Shown in pieces: positions 7,322 through 18,370 of a stretch of 64,000 nt of DNA; positions within the stretch are counted from its first letter, which is position 1; the number at the start of each line of letters is the position of its first letter. The stretch spans positions 1-64,000 of the forward strand of contig JAJDUU010000014.1 in NCBI GenBank assembly GCA_022826485.1. Direction: 5' to 3'. A program made the position numbers and the translations under genes. The notes beneath the pieces were generated by a model. That model had not been told where the DNA came from. It saw nothing but the letters and a program-made list of their open reading frames with translations, and searched no databases. This stretch comes from Chloroflexota bacterium. Its GTDB lineage: Bacteria > Chloroflexota > UBA11872.

Positions 7322-9091
7322 ATGTTTCGACGAATGGCGCTTGCGCTGGTGGCGGCTGTGGCATTGCCCATGGCCGTGGCTTGCGGGGAGCAAGACGACA
7401 GCCCGGCCGCGGCTTCAACGCCCGCGCCTGTGACAGCAGCGGCGCCGGTGACAACCGCCGCGCCCGCGACTGCCGCGGCCATGGCGCCGACCGAAGCGCC
7501 GCCGCCAGCACCCACGGCTGCACCCCAGACTCCGCAAGCGGCCGAAACACCCGCACCGACGGCAGCTCCGACCGCCACGGCCGAAGCAGCTCCGCGGGCC
7601 GCGACCGCCGAGGCGGCACGTCCCACGCTGAAGGCAGGCGTTGTCTGGCTTGACAGCCCGCTGGACCCGGTGCAGGGCGGTTGGGTTGCCAGTCAATCAG
7701 GAATGTCCGAGAACCTGTTCCGCCTGTCGCCCACGGATTTCAGCCCGACGCCATGGCTGGCGATGGAAGCTATTGACGTGGACCCGTTGACCTGGACGAT
7801 CAAGCTTCGATCAGGCGTGACGTTCCACAACGGCGCGGTGATGGACGCGGAAGCGGTGAAGGCGTCGCTGGAACGCACGATCCGGTTGTCAGAAGCGTCG
7901 GCGAGTGCGCTGGGGATCGATAGCATCGCGGTGAATGACGAACAGACCATCACCATCACCACGTTGGAACCTCGACCCACGCTGCCGGGCCTGTTGACCA
8001 ATCCGGCAGTGGCTATCACCGATGCCGCGGCTGCCGACGCCGCCGGCGAGGGCAACTTTCTGCAGGCACGCGCCCTGACGGGACCCTACATTCCCACCGA
8101 GTACATCCAGAAGGAGCGCCTCAGCAGCGTCGCCAATGACGATTACTGGGGCGGCGCTCCGCCGCTGGCGGGCATCGAGCACTTCGCCATTCCGGACACC
8201 AACGCCAGGGAGCTGGCCCTGCAGGCCGGCGACATCGACGTTGCCGTCAACATTTCCCCGGAAGGGGCCCAGACCATAGACGCCCATCCCGAATTGGAGA
8301 GTCGCACCGCCGGCATAGGCACCGCGGCGGTGATCTGGTGGGTCAATTTCGAGCGGCCGGCATTGTCCGATCCGCTGGTGCGCCGGGCGGTGAGCCTGGC
8401 CATTGATCGCGAGAGCATCGCGGGGCTAATTGCGCCAGCCGGCTCCGGATCGTTTGCCGATTTCCTGTTGCCCGAAGCCCTCGTGTCCTGTCCCGGCGTC
8501 ACCACTCCGGGATTCGACCCCGCGCAGGCCCGCGAGCTCTTGACCGAGGCCGGCTACGTTGACAGCGACGACGACGGGTTCGTGGACAAGGACGGCGATC
8601 CTCTCGAGATCGTCATCGGCGGTTACCCCGAGCGCTTCCAGCTGCCCATCATGGCCGAGGCCGCGCAGGCCATGCTGGCCGACGTGGGCATCAAGGCGCA
8701 GGTGCTCATCACCGAATGGTCGGTGGTCAAGGAGCCCGGCTGGGATCTCTTCGGTTGGTACAACAACGTGGTCGAGGCCGGAGACGCCATCCAGAACATC
8801 GGGAAGTTTGTCGGGGTCAGCGCCGATGCCTCCGGCAGCGGCGCCAACAACTACGGCCACTACCACAGCGCCGAGCTGGAGAGCGTCATCAGCAGCGCAT
8901 CGGACGTTGCCGACACCCAGCAACGCCAGGAAATCGCCTGCCGGGCACTGGACATCGTGGCATCCGAAACCGCGCTCCTGCCGGTGGCGCACGCCTACCT
9001 GATCTACGGTGTCAACGAGCGGGTCACCGGTTTCGAGCCGCACCCGGCCAATCTCTATTTCTTCGACCACCGCATCGGTCTGAAAGCGTGA
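7322..9091 (+). CDS. ABC transporter substrate-binding lipoprotein, peptide/nickel (SBP_bac_5) type
   Basis: This 589-residue protein starts with a lipoprotein signal (RRMALALVAAVALP, lipobox AVAC with Cys at about 21). An Ala/Pro/Thr-rich linker to about residue 105 would tether it to the membrane. The body fits family 5 binding proteins, with WTIKLRSGVTFHNG, RRAVSLAIDRESIAGL and the late QQRQEIACRALDIVASE helix. An acidic DSDDDGFVDKDGD loop resembles a calcium-binding loop. GGAG-rich sequence lies just before ATG 7322. Two permease genes follow in the same direction. The ligand cannot be read from sequence; peptides, nickel chelates or other small molecules are all possible. Confidence 0.88.
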   Translation: MFRRMALALVAAVALPMAVACGEQDDSPAAASTPAPVTAAAPVTTAAPATAAAMAPTEAPPPAPTAAPQTPQAAETPAPTAAPTATAEAAPRAATAEAARPTLKAGVVWLDSPLDPVQGGWVASQSGMSENLFRLSPTDFSPTPWLAMEAIDVDPLTWTIKLRSGVTFHNGAVMDAEAVKASLERTIRLSEASASALGIDSIAVNDEQTITITTLEPRPTLPGLLTNPAVAITDAAAADAAGEGNFLQARALTGPYIPTEYIQKERLSSVANDDYWGGAPPLAGIEHFAIPDTNARELALQAGDIDVAVNISPEGAQTIDAHPELESRTAGIGTAAVIWWVNFERPALSDPLVRRAVSLAIDRESIAGLIAPAGSGSFADFLLPEALVSCPGVTTPGFDPAQARELLTEAGYVDSDDDGFVDKDGDPLEIVIGGYPERFQLPIMAEAAQAMLADVGIKAQVLITEWSVVKEPGWDLFGWYNNVVEAGDAIQNIGKFVGVSADASGSGANNYGHYHSAELESVISSASDVADTQQRQEIACRALDIVASETALLPVAHAYLIYGVNERVTGFEPHPANLYFFDHRIGLKA

Positions 9092-9133
9092 GCGAGCTAG
9101 CGGGATAGCGGGTGCGGAGCGAGGCTCTCCGGC

Positions 9134-10081
9134 ATGGGGGCATACGTAGCCCGACGGTTGGCCACGCTGCCGCTGTTGCTCCTGGGAATCTCAGCGGTCA
9201 GCTTTGCGCTGCTAAGCCTCGCGCCGGGCGATCCTGCGGAGACCATCCTGCGCCAGCGCAACCCCGGCCAGATGCCCAGCCCGGCCGCAGTGGCTGCCTT
9301 GCGCGCCGAGATGGGCTTGGACGCTCCCCTTCCGGCGCAATACGTTCGCTGGATGTCCCGGGCGCTTGGGGGCGACATGGGCCGCTCCTACCTGACGGAG
9401 CAGCCCGTGGCCGCCCAGTTGGCGCGCCGCACCGTCCCAACGGCCATGCTCACTGCGGCTGCGCTGGGCCTGGCGCTGCTGCTCGCCGTGCCCATGGGCA
9501 TCCTGTCCGCCCGGCGACGGGGCGGCGCCGTGGACGCCGTCGTACGTGTGGTGGCGCTGGTGGGTGCGTCGGCTTCGTCCTACGCCTTGGCCTTCGGACT
9601 GATCATTCTGTTCGCGGTGAAACTGTCCTGGTTGCCCGCCGTGGGCTACGGCTCGGCTGCCCAGATCGTGCTTCCGGCCATCGCCCTGTCGCTCGCGCCG
9701 ATGGCTCAGCTGACGCGGCTGATACGCGGCAGCATCCTGGATGTGCTGGGGCAGGACTATATCCGCACGGCGCGGGCCAAGGGGCTGACCGAAAAGGCCG
9801 TTCTCATGGGGCACGCCCTGCGCAACGCGCTGCTGCCTGCCATAGGCGCCACTGGCGTGTTCCTGGCGCACCTCCTCGGCGGCGCCGTCATCATTGAGAC
9901 CATCTTCACCTGGCCGGGTTTGGGTCAGTTGATCGTGGGCGCGGCCCTGACCCGGGACTACCCCGTGGTACAGGGGTTCGTCACCTACCTTGCGGTAGTG
10001 GTTCTGCTGGTCAACCTTGCGACCGACATTGCCCTGCGCGTCGCGAACCCGCGCCTGCGCTACGAACGGGGCCAGGTGTAG
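9134..10081 (+). CDS. ABC transporter permease, DppB/NikB type
   Basis: This 315-residue inner-membrane protein has about six membrane helices. Its N-terminus matches DppB-like permeases (RRLATLPLLLLGISAVSFAL, LAPGDPA). The EAA loop that contacts the ATPase is visible as DYIRTARAKGLTEKAVLMGH, followed by HALRNALLPAIG. It lies 42 bp after the binding-protein gene and 6 bp before the second permease, so the three form an operon. It would form the channel as a heterodimer with the next protein. Confidence 0.9.
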   Translation: MGAYVARRLATLPLLLLGISAVSFALLSLAPGDPAETILRQRNPGQMPSPAAVAALRAEMGLDAPLPAQYVRWMSRALGGDMGRSYLTEQPVAAQLARRTVPTAMLTAAALGLALLLAVPMGILSARRRGGAVDAVVRVVALVGASASSYALAFGLIILFAVKLSWLPAVGYGSAAQIVLPAIALSLAPMAQLTRLIRGSILDVLGQDYIRTARAKGLTEKAVLMGHALRNALLPAIGATGVFLAHLLGGAVIIETIFTWPGLGQLIVGAALTRDYPVVQGFVTYLAVVVLLVNLATDIALRVANPRLRYERGQV

Positions 10082-10087
10082 CGGCCC

Positions 10088-10993
10088 ATGAGGAGCCATG
10101 CCGAACGCGCTGGGGAACGACTGACCGGCGGGCCGGCCACCGCCGGTCCGCGCTGCCGCCGTCAGTGGAATGCGCTGCTGCGGGAGCCGGGAACCGCCTT
10201 GGGACTGTTTCTGGTGGTGACCCTGCTGACAGCGGGATTGTTGGCGCCCTGGATTCCGCTGGCTGATCCCACCGAGATTAATCTGCCCGAACGATTGCTC
10301 TCGCCGTCACTGGAGCACCCATTGGGCACCGACCATTTGGGTCGGGACACCTTGAGCCGGATCATCCACGGAACGCGCACGACGCTGCTGGCCGCCGCGG
10401 CAACCCTGCTCCTCAGCATGACCATTGCCGTGACTGTGGGCATGCTATCCGGCTACTACGGCGGCTGGCCGGACACGGCGCTGATGGGGGTCGTGGACCT
10501 GCTGTTGGCCTTTCCTTCACTGATCTTGGCGCTGGCCGTGGCCGGAGCATTGGGCCCCGGTCTGCTCAACGTGCTGCTGGCAGTCGGCGCCGTGTGGTGG
10601 GTGGGCCACGCCCGCATCATTCGCGGGATCACCCTGGGGGAGCGACAGATGGGGTATGTGACGGCGGCGCGGGCCGCTGGGGCCGGCGACCTGCGCATCA
10701 TCCTCCGGCACATCGCGCCAAACATCCTCGGCCAGATCGTCGTGCTCGCCTCCCTGGACGTCGGCTGGATCATCCTGGGCGTCGCCGGTCTCAGCTTCCT
10801 GGGGCTGGGCGCGCAGCCGCCCACACCGGAGTGGGGCGCCATGCTCAACGACGCCCGCCCGCACCTGCAAACCGCGCCGCATCTCCTGCTGCTTCCGGGA
10901 GCGGCCATCTTCGTCGCGGTGTTGGGGTTCAACCTCGTGGGTGACGGCCTGCGGGACCTGCTGGACCCGCGTCTCCGGCGACTAGGGGATTGA
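10088..10993 (+). CDS. ABC transporter permease, DppC/NikC type
   Basis: This 301-residue membrane protein carries the DppC-type N-terminal signature (HPLGTDHLGRDTLSRIIHGT) and the EAA loop (GYVTAARAAGAGDLRIILRH), with about six helices. It is the second permease of the importer. No ATP-binding subunit follows: the next 217 bp hold no gene and the next gene is on the other strand. The ATPases must be encoded elsewhere or shared with another system. Confidence 0.9.
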   Translation: MRSHAERAGERLTGGPATAGPRCRRQWNALLREPGTALGLFLVVTLLTAGLLAPWIPLADPTEINLPERLLSPSLEHPLGTDHLGRDTLSRIIHGTRTTLLAAAATLLLSMTIAVTVGMLSGYYGGWPDTALMGVVDLLLAFPSLILALAVAGALGPGLLNVLLAVGAVWWVGHARIIRGITLGERQMGYVTAARAAGAGDLRIILRHIAPNILGQIVVLASLDVGWIILGVAGLSFLGLGAQPPTPEWGAMLNDARPHLQTAPHLLLLPGAAIFVAVLGFNLVGDGLRDLLDPRLRRLGD

Positions 10994-11210
10994 CCGACGA
11001 GGACGAACGATCGTAAGCGCCGGCCTCCGTGGGGGGCGCCGGCATGGAGCCCGGACTGCCTGCTGGCCTGATGGTCGCGCCATCGGTCCTCGAATTCGTT
11101 CTGCCCGGCCTACTGATCGCCACGCGGATCGATTCAGGCTGGCAACCCGCGATGCGCCTCTCCAATGTTCGCGTGATACGGAATGCTTGAGGCGGCGGTC
11201 TACGAGCTGC

Positions 11211-11732
11211 CTATGTCCGTGTCGAGTCAAAGTTGAGGCATTCCTCGCAGACCGACTTCGGCACCAACCCCCAGCGAATCATGTAGTTGAACACGAAGCA
11301 TCCGGCGCAGAAACCCAGAAACGACTCAAGCGCGGCAAAGACGGTCAGCACCGCCAATACGACGCCGGCTGCCACCGACAATCCTGCGACGAAGTGCAAC
11401 ACCAGGGCGGTCACCGAGAAGACGAGTCCCACGGTTTGCGCAAAGCGCTTGGGCGGTCCGGGGACGAGATGCTCCTTGGCGATCCGCGGCGCGATCACCC
11501 TGGTCGCCAGCAGGCCCATCGGGCTTAACGTAGGTCCGGTGGCTACTCTGGCCAGAAAGCCATACGCAAGGAGAAACATCAACCACCACTGACCGGTTAC
11601 TAATACAACAATGGAAAGGATGACTACCATTCCGGCTACGATTCTTGCAGCCACTTCGTTGACCGGATTAGGAAAGGCAAAGATATTGCGAAGCCAAGGT
11701 GGAATCCGTCCGACAAGTGGTTGTGTAGTCAC
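11211..11732 (-). CDS. DUF4395 family integral membrane protein
   Basis: This 173-residue protein fits the DUF4395 pattern: FPNPVNEVAARIVAGMVVIL at the start, a VPGPPKRFAQTVGLVFS segment in the middle, and ESFLGFCAGCFVFNYM near the end, with about four membrane helices. The C-terminal tail has a CEEC motif and the last helix has paired cysteines (FCAGC), suggesting a redox or metal role. In other bacteria DUF4395 genes often neighbour thioredoxin-like or rhodanese genes, but none is adjacent here. It is a single-gene unit. Confidence 0.85.
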   Translation of the reverse strand: MTTQPLVGRIPPWLRNIFAFPNPVNEVAARIVAGMVVILSIVVLVTGQWWLMFLLAYGFLARVATGPTLSPMGLLATRVIAPRIAKEHLVPGPPKRFAQTVGLVFSVTALVLHFVAGLSVAAGVVLAVLTVFAALESFLGFCAGCFVFNYMIRWGLVPKSVCEECLNFDSTRT

Positions 11733-11994
11733 TAGGCTAACCTTGCATCCCCCGCATATGACCCGAAATCATACAACGATTGACCATCGGCGCCCCGGCA
11801 AAGCTGTAGGTGGACCACACCACAGGCAGGCCGTTCGGTCAGAGGGTGGCAGCAACAGATTGCGGCTTCGATCACCGAGAACTTCTGCGGTATGTGAGAC
11901 GCGGAGGGGATCACGAGCGGGATCCGCGAGCGGCTAGTGACGAGTACCGGGAAGCCTAAAGGTGTAAACCGGCACCCACGTTAGTGCAGGCAAG

Positions 11995-12534
11995 CTAAAC
12001 GTCGTCCCGCCCGCGCCACTGCGGGTCCTCGGTGCCTGCGGCGGCGTTGGTTGCGCGGGCCATCTCGAAGAGCACGTCCGACAGCCGGTTGAGGAACGCC
12101 GGCGAGCCTTCGGGCGCGGGATCCGTCACCACGCGCCACACGCCGCGCTCGGCGCGGCGGCACACCGAGCGGGAAACTTGCAGCGCGGCGGCGAGCAGGT
12201 GCCCACCGGGCAAAATGAAATGCCGCAGCGGCGGCAACGCGTCTCGATATTCGGCAAGCCAGGTATCCAACGTCGCTAGAGATCCCGGCGCCAGCGAGGT
12301 GCTGCGGGCGCGACCGCCCGGATTGGCCAGGTCGGCGCCGACCTCCAGGAGCCGCTCCTGGACCCATCGCAGCCGATCGCCCACGCCGGCGACGTCCGGC
12401 TGCGCCGCGGCGAATCCCAGCCACGAGTTGAGCTCGTCCACCGCGCCCAGCGCCTCGATGCGCTCGTCCACTTTTTCCACGCGGGTGCCGTCAAACAGGC
12501 TCGTCTCGCCGTGGTCACCGTGGTGCGTGGTCAC
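11995..12534 (-). CDS. PduO-type corrinoid adenosyltransferase
   Basis: This 179-residue protein should transfer the adenosyl group of ATP to cob(I)alamin to make coenzyme B12. The N-terminal ATP-loop region reads GDHGETSLFDGTRVEKVD, followed by ALGAVDELNSWLGFA and later a FILPGG...RSVCRRAER helix and NRLSDVLFEMAR, all PduO hallmarks. I chose GTG 12534, because it overlaps the stop of the hydrolase gene by 4 bp (GTGA) and gives the usual family length; a longer frame running upstream is a shadow of the hydrolase. Cobalamin supply would serve B12-dependent enzymes such as the radical SAM protein at 51322, but no direct link is seen. Confidence 0.88.
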   Translation of the reverse strand: MTTHHGDHGETSLFDGTRVEKVDERIEALGAVDELNSWLGFAAAQPDVAGVGDRLRWVQERLLEVGADLANPGGRARSTSLAPGSLATLDTWLAEYRDALPPLRHFILPGGHLLAAALQVSRSVCRRAERGVWRVVTDPAPEGSPAFLNRLSDVLFEMARATNAAAGTEDPQWRGRDDV

Positions 12535-13520
12535 TGGCGAGTCCCGATCAGCTCGCGCTCGAAGAAGTCCGCCGTTGCCGTCACCGCCCGGCGCGCGTTC
12601 AGGGTCAGATAGTGGCCCACGCCGGGGTGAATCGTCAGCTCGCTCGGCACACCGGCCGCTTCGAGGGCCGCGTGAAGCCGCGATGCCCATTGGGGCTTCA
12701 CCGCAAGGTCGGCCGAGCCCTGGTGAATCGTCACCGGTCCTACCAGGTATTCCAGGAAGTTGCCCGGCGATATGGCGTGGCGCAGGTCCTTCGACGACGA
12801 CAGCGTCGGGAGCCGGTAATAGTCGACCAGGTCCTCGGCCCACGCGCTCAGCGGCGCCCACATGCCCACCGGCTGCACCCGTGCGTCAACCTCGGCGGCG
12901 CGCAGCGCCAGGTCGCATCCCAGGCTATGGCCCCACATGCCCACGCGCTCGTGCTGGGCGTCCGGCAGTGAGGGGATCGAGGCGACGAGATTGAGCACGT
13001 CGATGGCGAAGTCGAGCCGCGCGCCGGTGTTGAGCCGCGTGTCGTCCTCGGATCCGCCCAGTCCTCGATAGTCACTGGCCAGCGTGATGAACCCTCGGGG
13101 CGAAAGCTCCGTAGCCATGGCGCGCGTGCCGTCCCCGCTGCGGAATTGCACCGGCAGCGTAAACCCGTGATTGAGCACCACGACGGGATGCGGTCCGGCG
13201 CTCTTCGGAATCGTGGCCACGCCCGTGAGCAGCAGACCGTCGGATCGGTACGTCATGGCATAGGTCGAATAGCTCGGGCGCTGGTTGAGCATGCGGTGCA
13301 GCCGAATGTCGCCGGCTCGATAGGCTCGGGCTCGCAGCGCCTCGATGGCGAACGGCGATCCGCCCGGATAGCGGTCGTCGGCCTTGCCGACCACGGACCA
13401 GGCGTCGCAGGCCTGTGCGGCGCCCGCCGCCAGGGCCAGTCCGCCGCCCTGGAGCAGCCGGCGTCGTGAAAATCGGTCCGGCGACCGGCGCTGGCTAGGT
13501 GCGTGAGTCATCGATCTCAT
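12531..13520 (-). CDS. Tat-exported alpha/beta hydrolase (prolyl-oligopeptidase-like)
   Basis: This 329-residue protein has a twin-arginine signal (SRRRLLQGGGLALAAGAAQA), so it is probably folded before export. The hydrolase core shows the nucleophile elbow GHSLG near residue 198, a DYRGLGGSED oxyanion-side segment, the acid region HQGSADLAV and the histidine in HPGVGHYL. The substrate is unknown; esterase or peptidase activity on small substrates is likely. Its stop overlaps the start of the adenosyltransferase gene, so the two share a transcript although their functions look unrelated. Confidence 0.83.
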   Translation of the reverse strand: MRSMTHAPSQRRSPDRFSRRRLLQGGGLALAAGAAQACDAWSVVGKADDRYPGGSPFAIEALRARAYRAGDIRLHRMLNQRPSYSTYAMTYRSDGLLLTGVATIPKSAGPHPVVVLNHGFTLPVQFRSGDGTRAMATELSPRGFITLASDYRGLGGSEDDTRLNTGARLDFAIDVLNLVASIPSLPDAQHERVGMWGHSLGCDLALRAAEVDARVQPVGMWAPLSAWAEDLVDYYRLPTLSSSKDLRHAISPGNFLEYLVGPVTIHQGSADLAVKPQWASRLHAALEAAGVPSELTIHPGVGHYLTLNARRAVTATADFFERELIGTRQ

Positions 13521-13710
13521 TCAACGCCGGCCGCGGGCCGCCGTGACGGCGACCGGCGCCGACGGGCGGCGTGTCCGTGGGAAGTAACCGGCGCATGGGC
13601 GATGTCCATGGTGGCATGCGATCGACGCCGTCGCCGTGGGCAACGCGACACATCACGCCGCATCGCCACACGCTGCGCGCGGGACGAGCACGGACTGTCG
13701 TCAAGCGTCG

Positions 13711-14712
13711 CTAGATCGTTGCGGCGTCCAATCCGGAGGCGATGGTGGGCACCAGCTGCGCCCGCACCGCGCGGTCGGCCGCCAGCAGCGCGTTGGTCAC
13801 GGCGGGCGCCTTGGAGCGGCCGTGGCCGATCAGGAGCAGGCCCCTGATCCCTAGCAACGGCGTCGCGCCAATCTCGGCATAGTCGATCCGCCGCCGCAGG
13901 GCGCGAAACGCGGGCCGCAGGCCAAGCGCCGCCAGCTTGGCGACCGGGCGCTTCACCACCTCGGCCCGCAACTCGCCAAACGCGTACTCGGCCGTGGCTT
14001 CCGCCGTCTTGATCACGACGTTGCCGGTGAACCCGTCGCAGACGATCACGTCGGCCTCATTGTGAAAGATATGGGCCGGATCCACGTGGCCGACGTAGTT
14101 CAGGCTGCCCGACGCCAGCATGGCCGCCGCCTCATGCACCAGCGTGTTCCCCTTGGACTCCTCCTCGCCGATGCTGAGCAGCCCCACGCGGGGATTCGTG
14201 AGGCCCTGCAGCCGCTCCTGATAGACGCGACCCATCACGGCGAATTGCGCCAGGTGCCCTGGCCGCGCCTCGGCGTTGGCGCCCACGTCGATTAGGAGCG
14301 GGCGCGGATCGGGCGCCGGCAGCAGCACGCCCAGACCCGGGCGTTCGACGTCCGGCAGGCGCCCGACGATGAGCACGCCGGCCGCCACGGCAGCTCCCGT
14401 GTGGCCCATGGTGACGACTGCGTCGACCTCTTCGGCCTTGAGCATCTCGGCCGCCTTGCGAATCGACGTCGGCCGCCGCGAGCGCACGGCCTCGACGGCA
14501 TGCTCGTCCATGGCCACGGCTTCGGGGACGTGCACGATCTGCCAGGGCGCCGCCTCGACGCCTTCGGCGTCCAACTGCGCGCGCAGCGCGGCCTCGTCGC
14601 CGACCAGGAGTGGCGTGACGCCGGCGTCGCGTTGCGCGGCCAGGGCGCCGCGCACGGTCTCCGCCGGCGCATAGTCGCCGCCCATCGCGTCAAGCGCGAT
14701 GCGGGGAGCCAC
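13711..14712 (-). CDS. plsX: phosphate acyltransferase PlsX
   Basis: PlsX makes acyl-phosphate from acyl-ACP, the first committed step of bacterial phospholipid synthesis. The protein (333 residues from GTG 14712) begins APRIALDAMGGDYAP and contains MGHTGAAVAAG, LLIDVGANAEARPGHLAQFA, GLLSIGEEESKGN and VCDGFTGNVVIKTAE, all diagnostic. A GGAGG lies 16 bases before this GTG; a CTG nine bases further upstream is closer to ideal spacing and cannot be excluded. A longer frame upstream is a shadow of gyrB. It follows gyrB by 23 bp on the same strand. The usual fabH/fabD partners are not adjacent. Confidence 0.92.
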   Translation of the reverse strand: MAPRIALDAMGGDYAPAETVRGALAAQRDAGVTPLLVGDEAALRAQLDAEGVEAAPWQIVHVPEAVAMDEHAVEAVRSRRPTSIRKAAEMLKAEEVDAVVTMGHTGAAVAAGVLIVGRLPDVERPGLGVLLPAPDPRPLLIDVGANAEARPGHLAQFAVMGRVYQERLQGLTNPRVGLLSIGEEESKGNTLVHEAAAMLASGSLNYVGHVDPAHIFHNEADVIVCDGFTGNVVIKTAEATAEYAFGELRAEVVKRPVAKLAALGLRPAFRALRRRIDYAEIGATPLLGIRGLLLIGHGRSKAPAVTNALLAADRAVRAQLVPTIASGLDAATI

Positions 14713-14735
14713 AAGATGCAGGGCGCAACCTCCGC

Positions 14736-17203
<2,468 letters not shown>

Positions 17204-18274
17204 CTAGATCAAGAACCGCCCATCCTGTTGGATCAGCTCGCCGTCGAGATACAACGCGCCGTCTTGCCGCAAGTCCTTGATCATGTCCCAGTGCACGGCG
17301 GACTCATTGCGGCCCCCCGTGAACTCGTAGGCCCGTCCGATGGCCAGGTGGACGGTGCCGCCCATCTTCTCGTCGAACAGGATGTTCTTCGTGTGGCGCT
17401 GGATGCCGAAGTTGGTGCCGATGCCGATTTCGCCCAACCGCCGCGCGCCCGGATCGGTGTCGAGAATGTCGGTGAGGAATTCTTCGCCCTTATCGGCGGT
17501 CGCCGTGACGATCTTCCCGCCGGCGAACTCGAGCCGAATGCCCTGCACCTCACGCCCCTGATAGATGGCCGGGAACTCGTAGCGAATATGGCCCTCGGTG
17601 GCGTCCTCGATCGGCGCGGTGAAGATCTCCCCGTCCGGCATGTTGTGCGTGCCCGCCGCCGGCTCCCAGATTCGCCCCTCGACGCGCAGCGTCAGATCCG
17701 TCTCCGGCCCCACGATGCGGATTTCACTGCCGGCTTCCAGCCGCGCCTTGATGCGAGTCAACTCGGCCTCCATCGCCGTCCAGTCGATGTTGGTGGCGCC
17801 GAACAGGAAGTCGGCATATTCGTCCAGCGCCATCTCGGCCTCTTGAGCGAAGGCGTTGGTGGGGTAGTCGCAGAGCACCCAGCGCACGTTCTCGATGATC
17901 TGATTCATCACCGGCCGCGAGGCGGTCATGACCTTCCCGATCTTGCTGGTATCGCTGCTGGTGAGCGCGCGCGTGTTGCTGGCGGCCCGGAGCCGAATGG
18001 CGGCGTCGATGGTGTCGGCCTCGAATTTGCGCACCGGGTCGAGGTGACTCAGCTGCTCGTCGGACGCGTGGCGCAGGAAGAGCCCCTCGGTCTCCTCGAA
18101 CGTCACGCTCATGCGCGGATGGGCGCCGGCCTCGAGCGCGAGGCGGTAGCAGGACAGCATCAGCGGCTTGGCCTCGGCGGGACCCATGATGGCCACCAGC
18201 TCGCCGGCCTGCAGCTTGGTCGAATGATGCACCAGGATCTCGGCCAGACGGTCGATTCGCGGATCGTTGAGCAT
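17204..18274 (-). CDS. M29-family (AmpS-type) metallo-aminopeptidase
   Basis: This 356-residue protein fits the M29 aminopeptidases of Thermus and Bacillus, which use two metal ions to cut N-terminal residues from peptides. The metal-binding C-terminal half is visible: PDGEIFTAP, the GEIGIGTN strand, FDEKMGGTVHLAIG and ESAVHWDMI with the expected Glu, His and Asp ligands. It lacks a signal peptide and should be cytoplasmic. The M20 hydrolase on the same strand lies 96 bp upstream, so the two peptidase-like genes may be co-expressed for peptide or amino-acid salvage. Confidence 0.9.
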   Translation of the reverse strand: MLNDPRIDRLAEILVHHSTKLQAGELVAIMGPAEAKPLMLSCYRLALEAGAHPRMSVTFEETEGLFLRHASDEQLSHLDPVRKFEADTIDAAIRLRAASNTRALTSSDTSKIGKVMTASRPVMNQIIENVRWVLCDYPTNAFAQEAEMALDEYADFLFGATNIDWTAMEAELTRIKARLEAGSEIRIVGPETDLTLRVEGRIWEPAAGTHNMPDGEIFTAPIEDATEGHIRYEFPAIYQGREVQGIRLEFAGGKIVTATADKGEEFLTDILDTDPGARRLGEIGIGTNFGIQRHTKNILFDEKMGGTVHLAIGRAYEFTGGRNESAVHWDMIKDLRQDGALYLDGELIQQDGRFLI

Positions 18275-18370
18275 GTCGCCTCAGTCCGGGCGCGGAATGG
18301 GTCAGACTAGCACCGGCCGTGGTCGCCCCGGCACCTCGAATTCCGCGGGCGAGGGGTTCTTGAGGGGCCG

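Noticed and set aside
8426-9070. Minus-strand frame opposite the binding protein
   Set aside because: High-GC third-position bias creates long antisense frames across this gene; no family features are present.
11940-11990. Possible cobalamin-riboswitch core on the plus strand (gggaagcc...ggtgtaaacc)
   Set aside because: It points away from the adenosyltransferase gene, which is read leftward from 12534, and the B12-box GCCACTG is not found. Too little structure remains.
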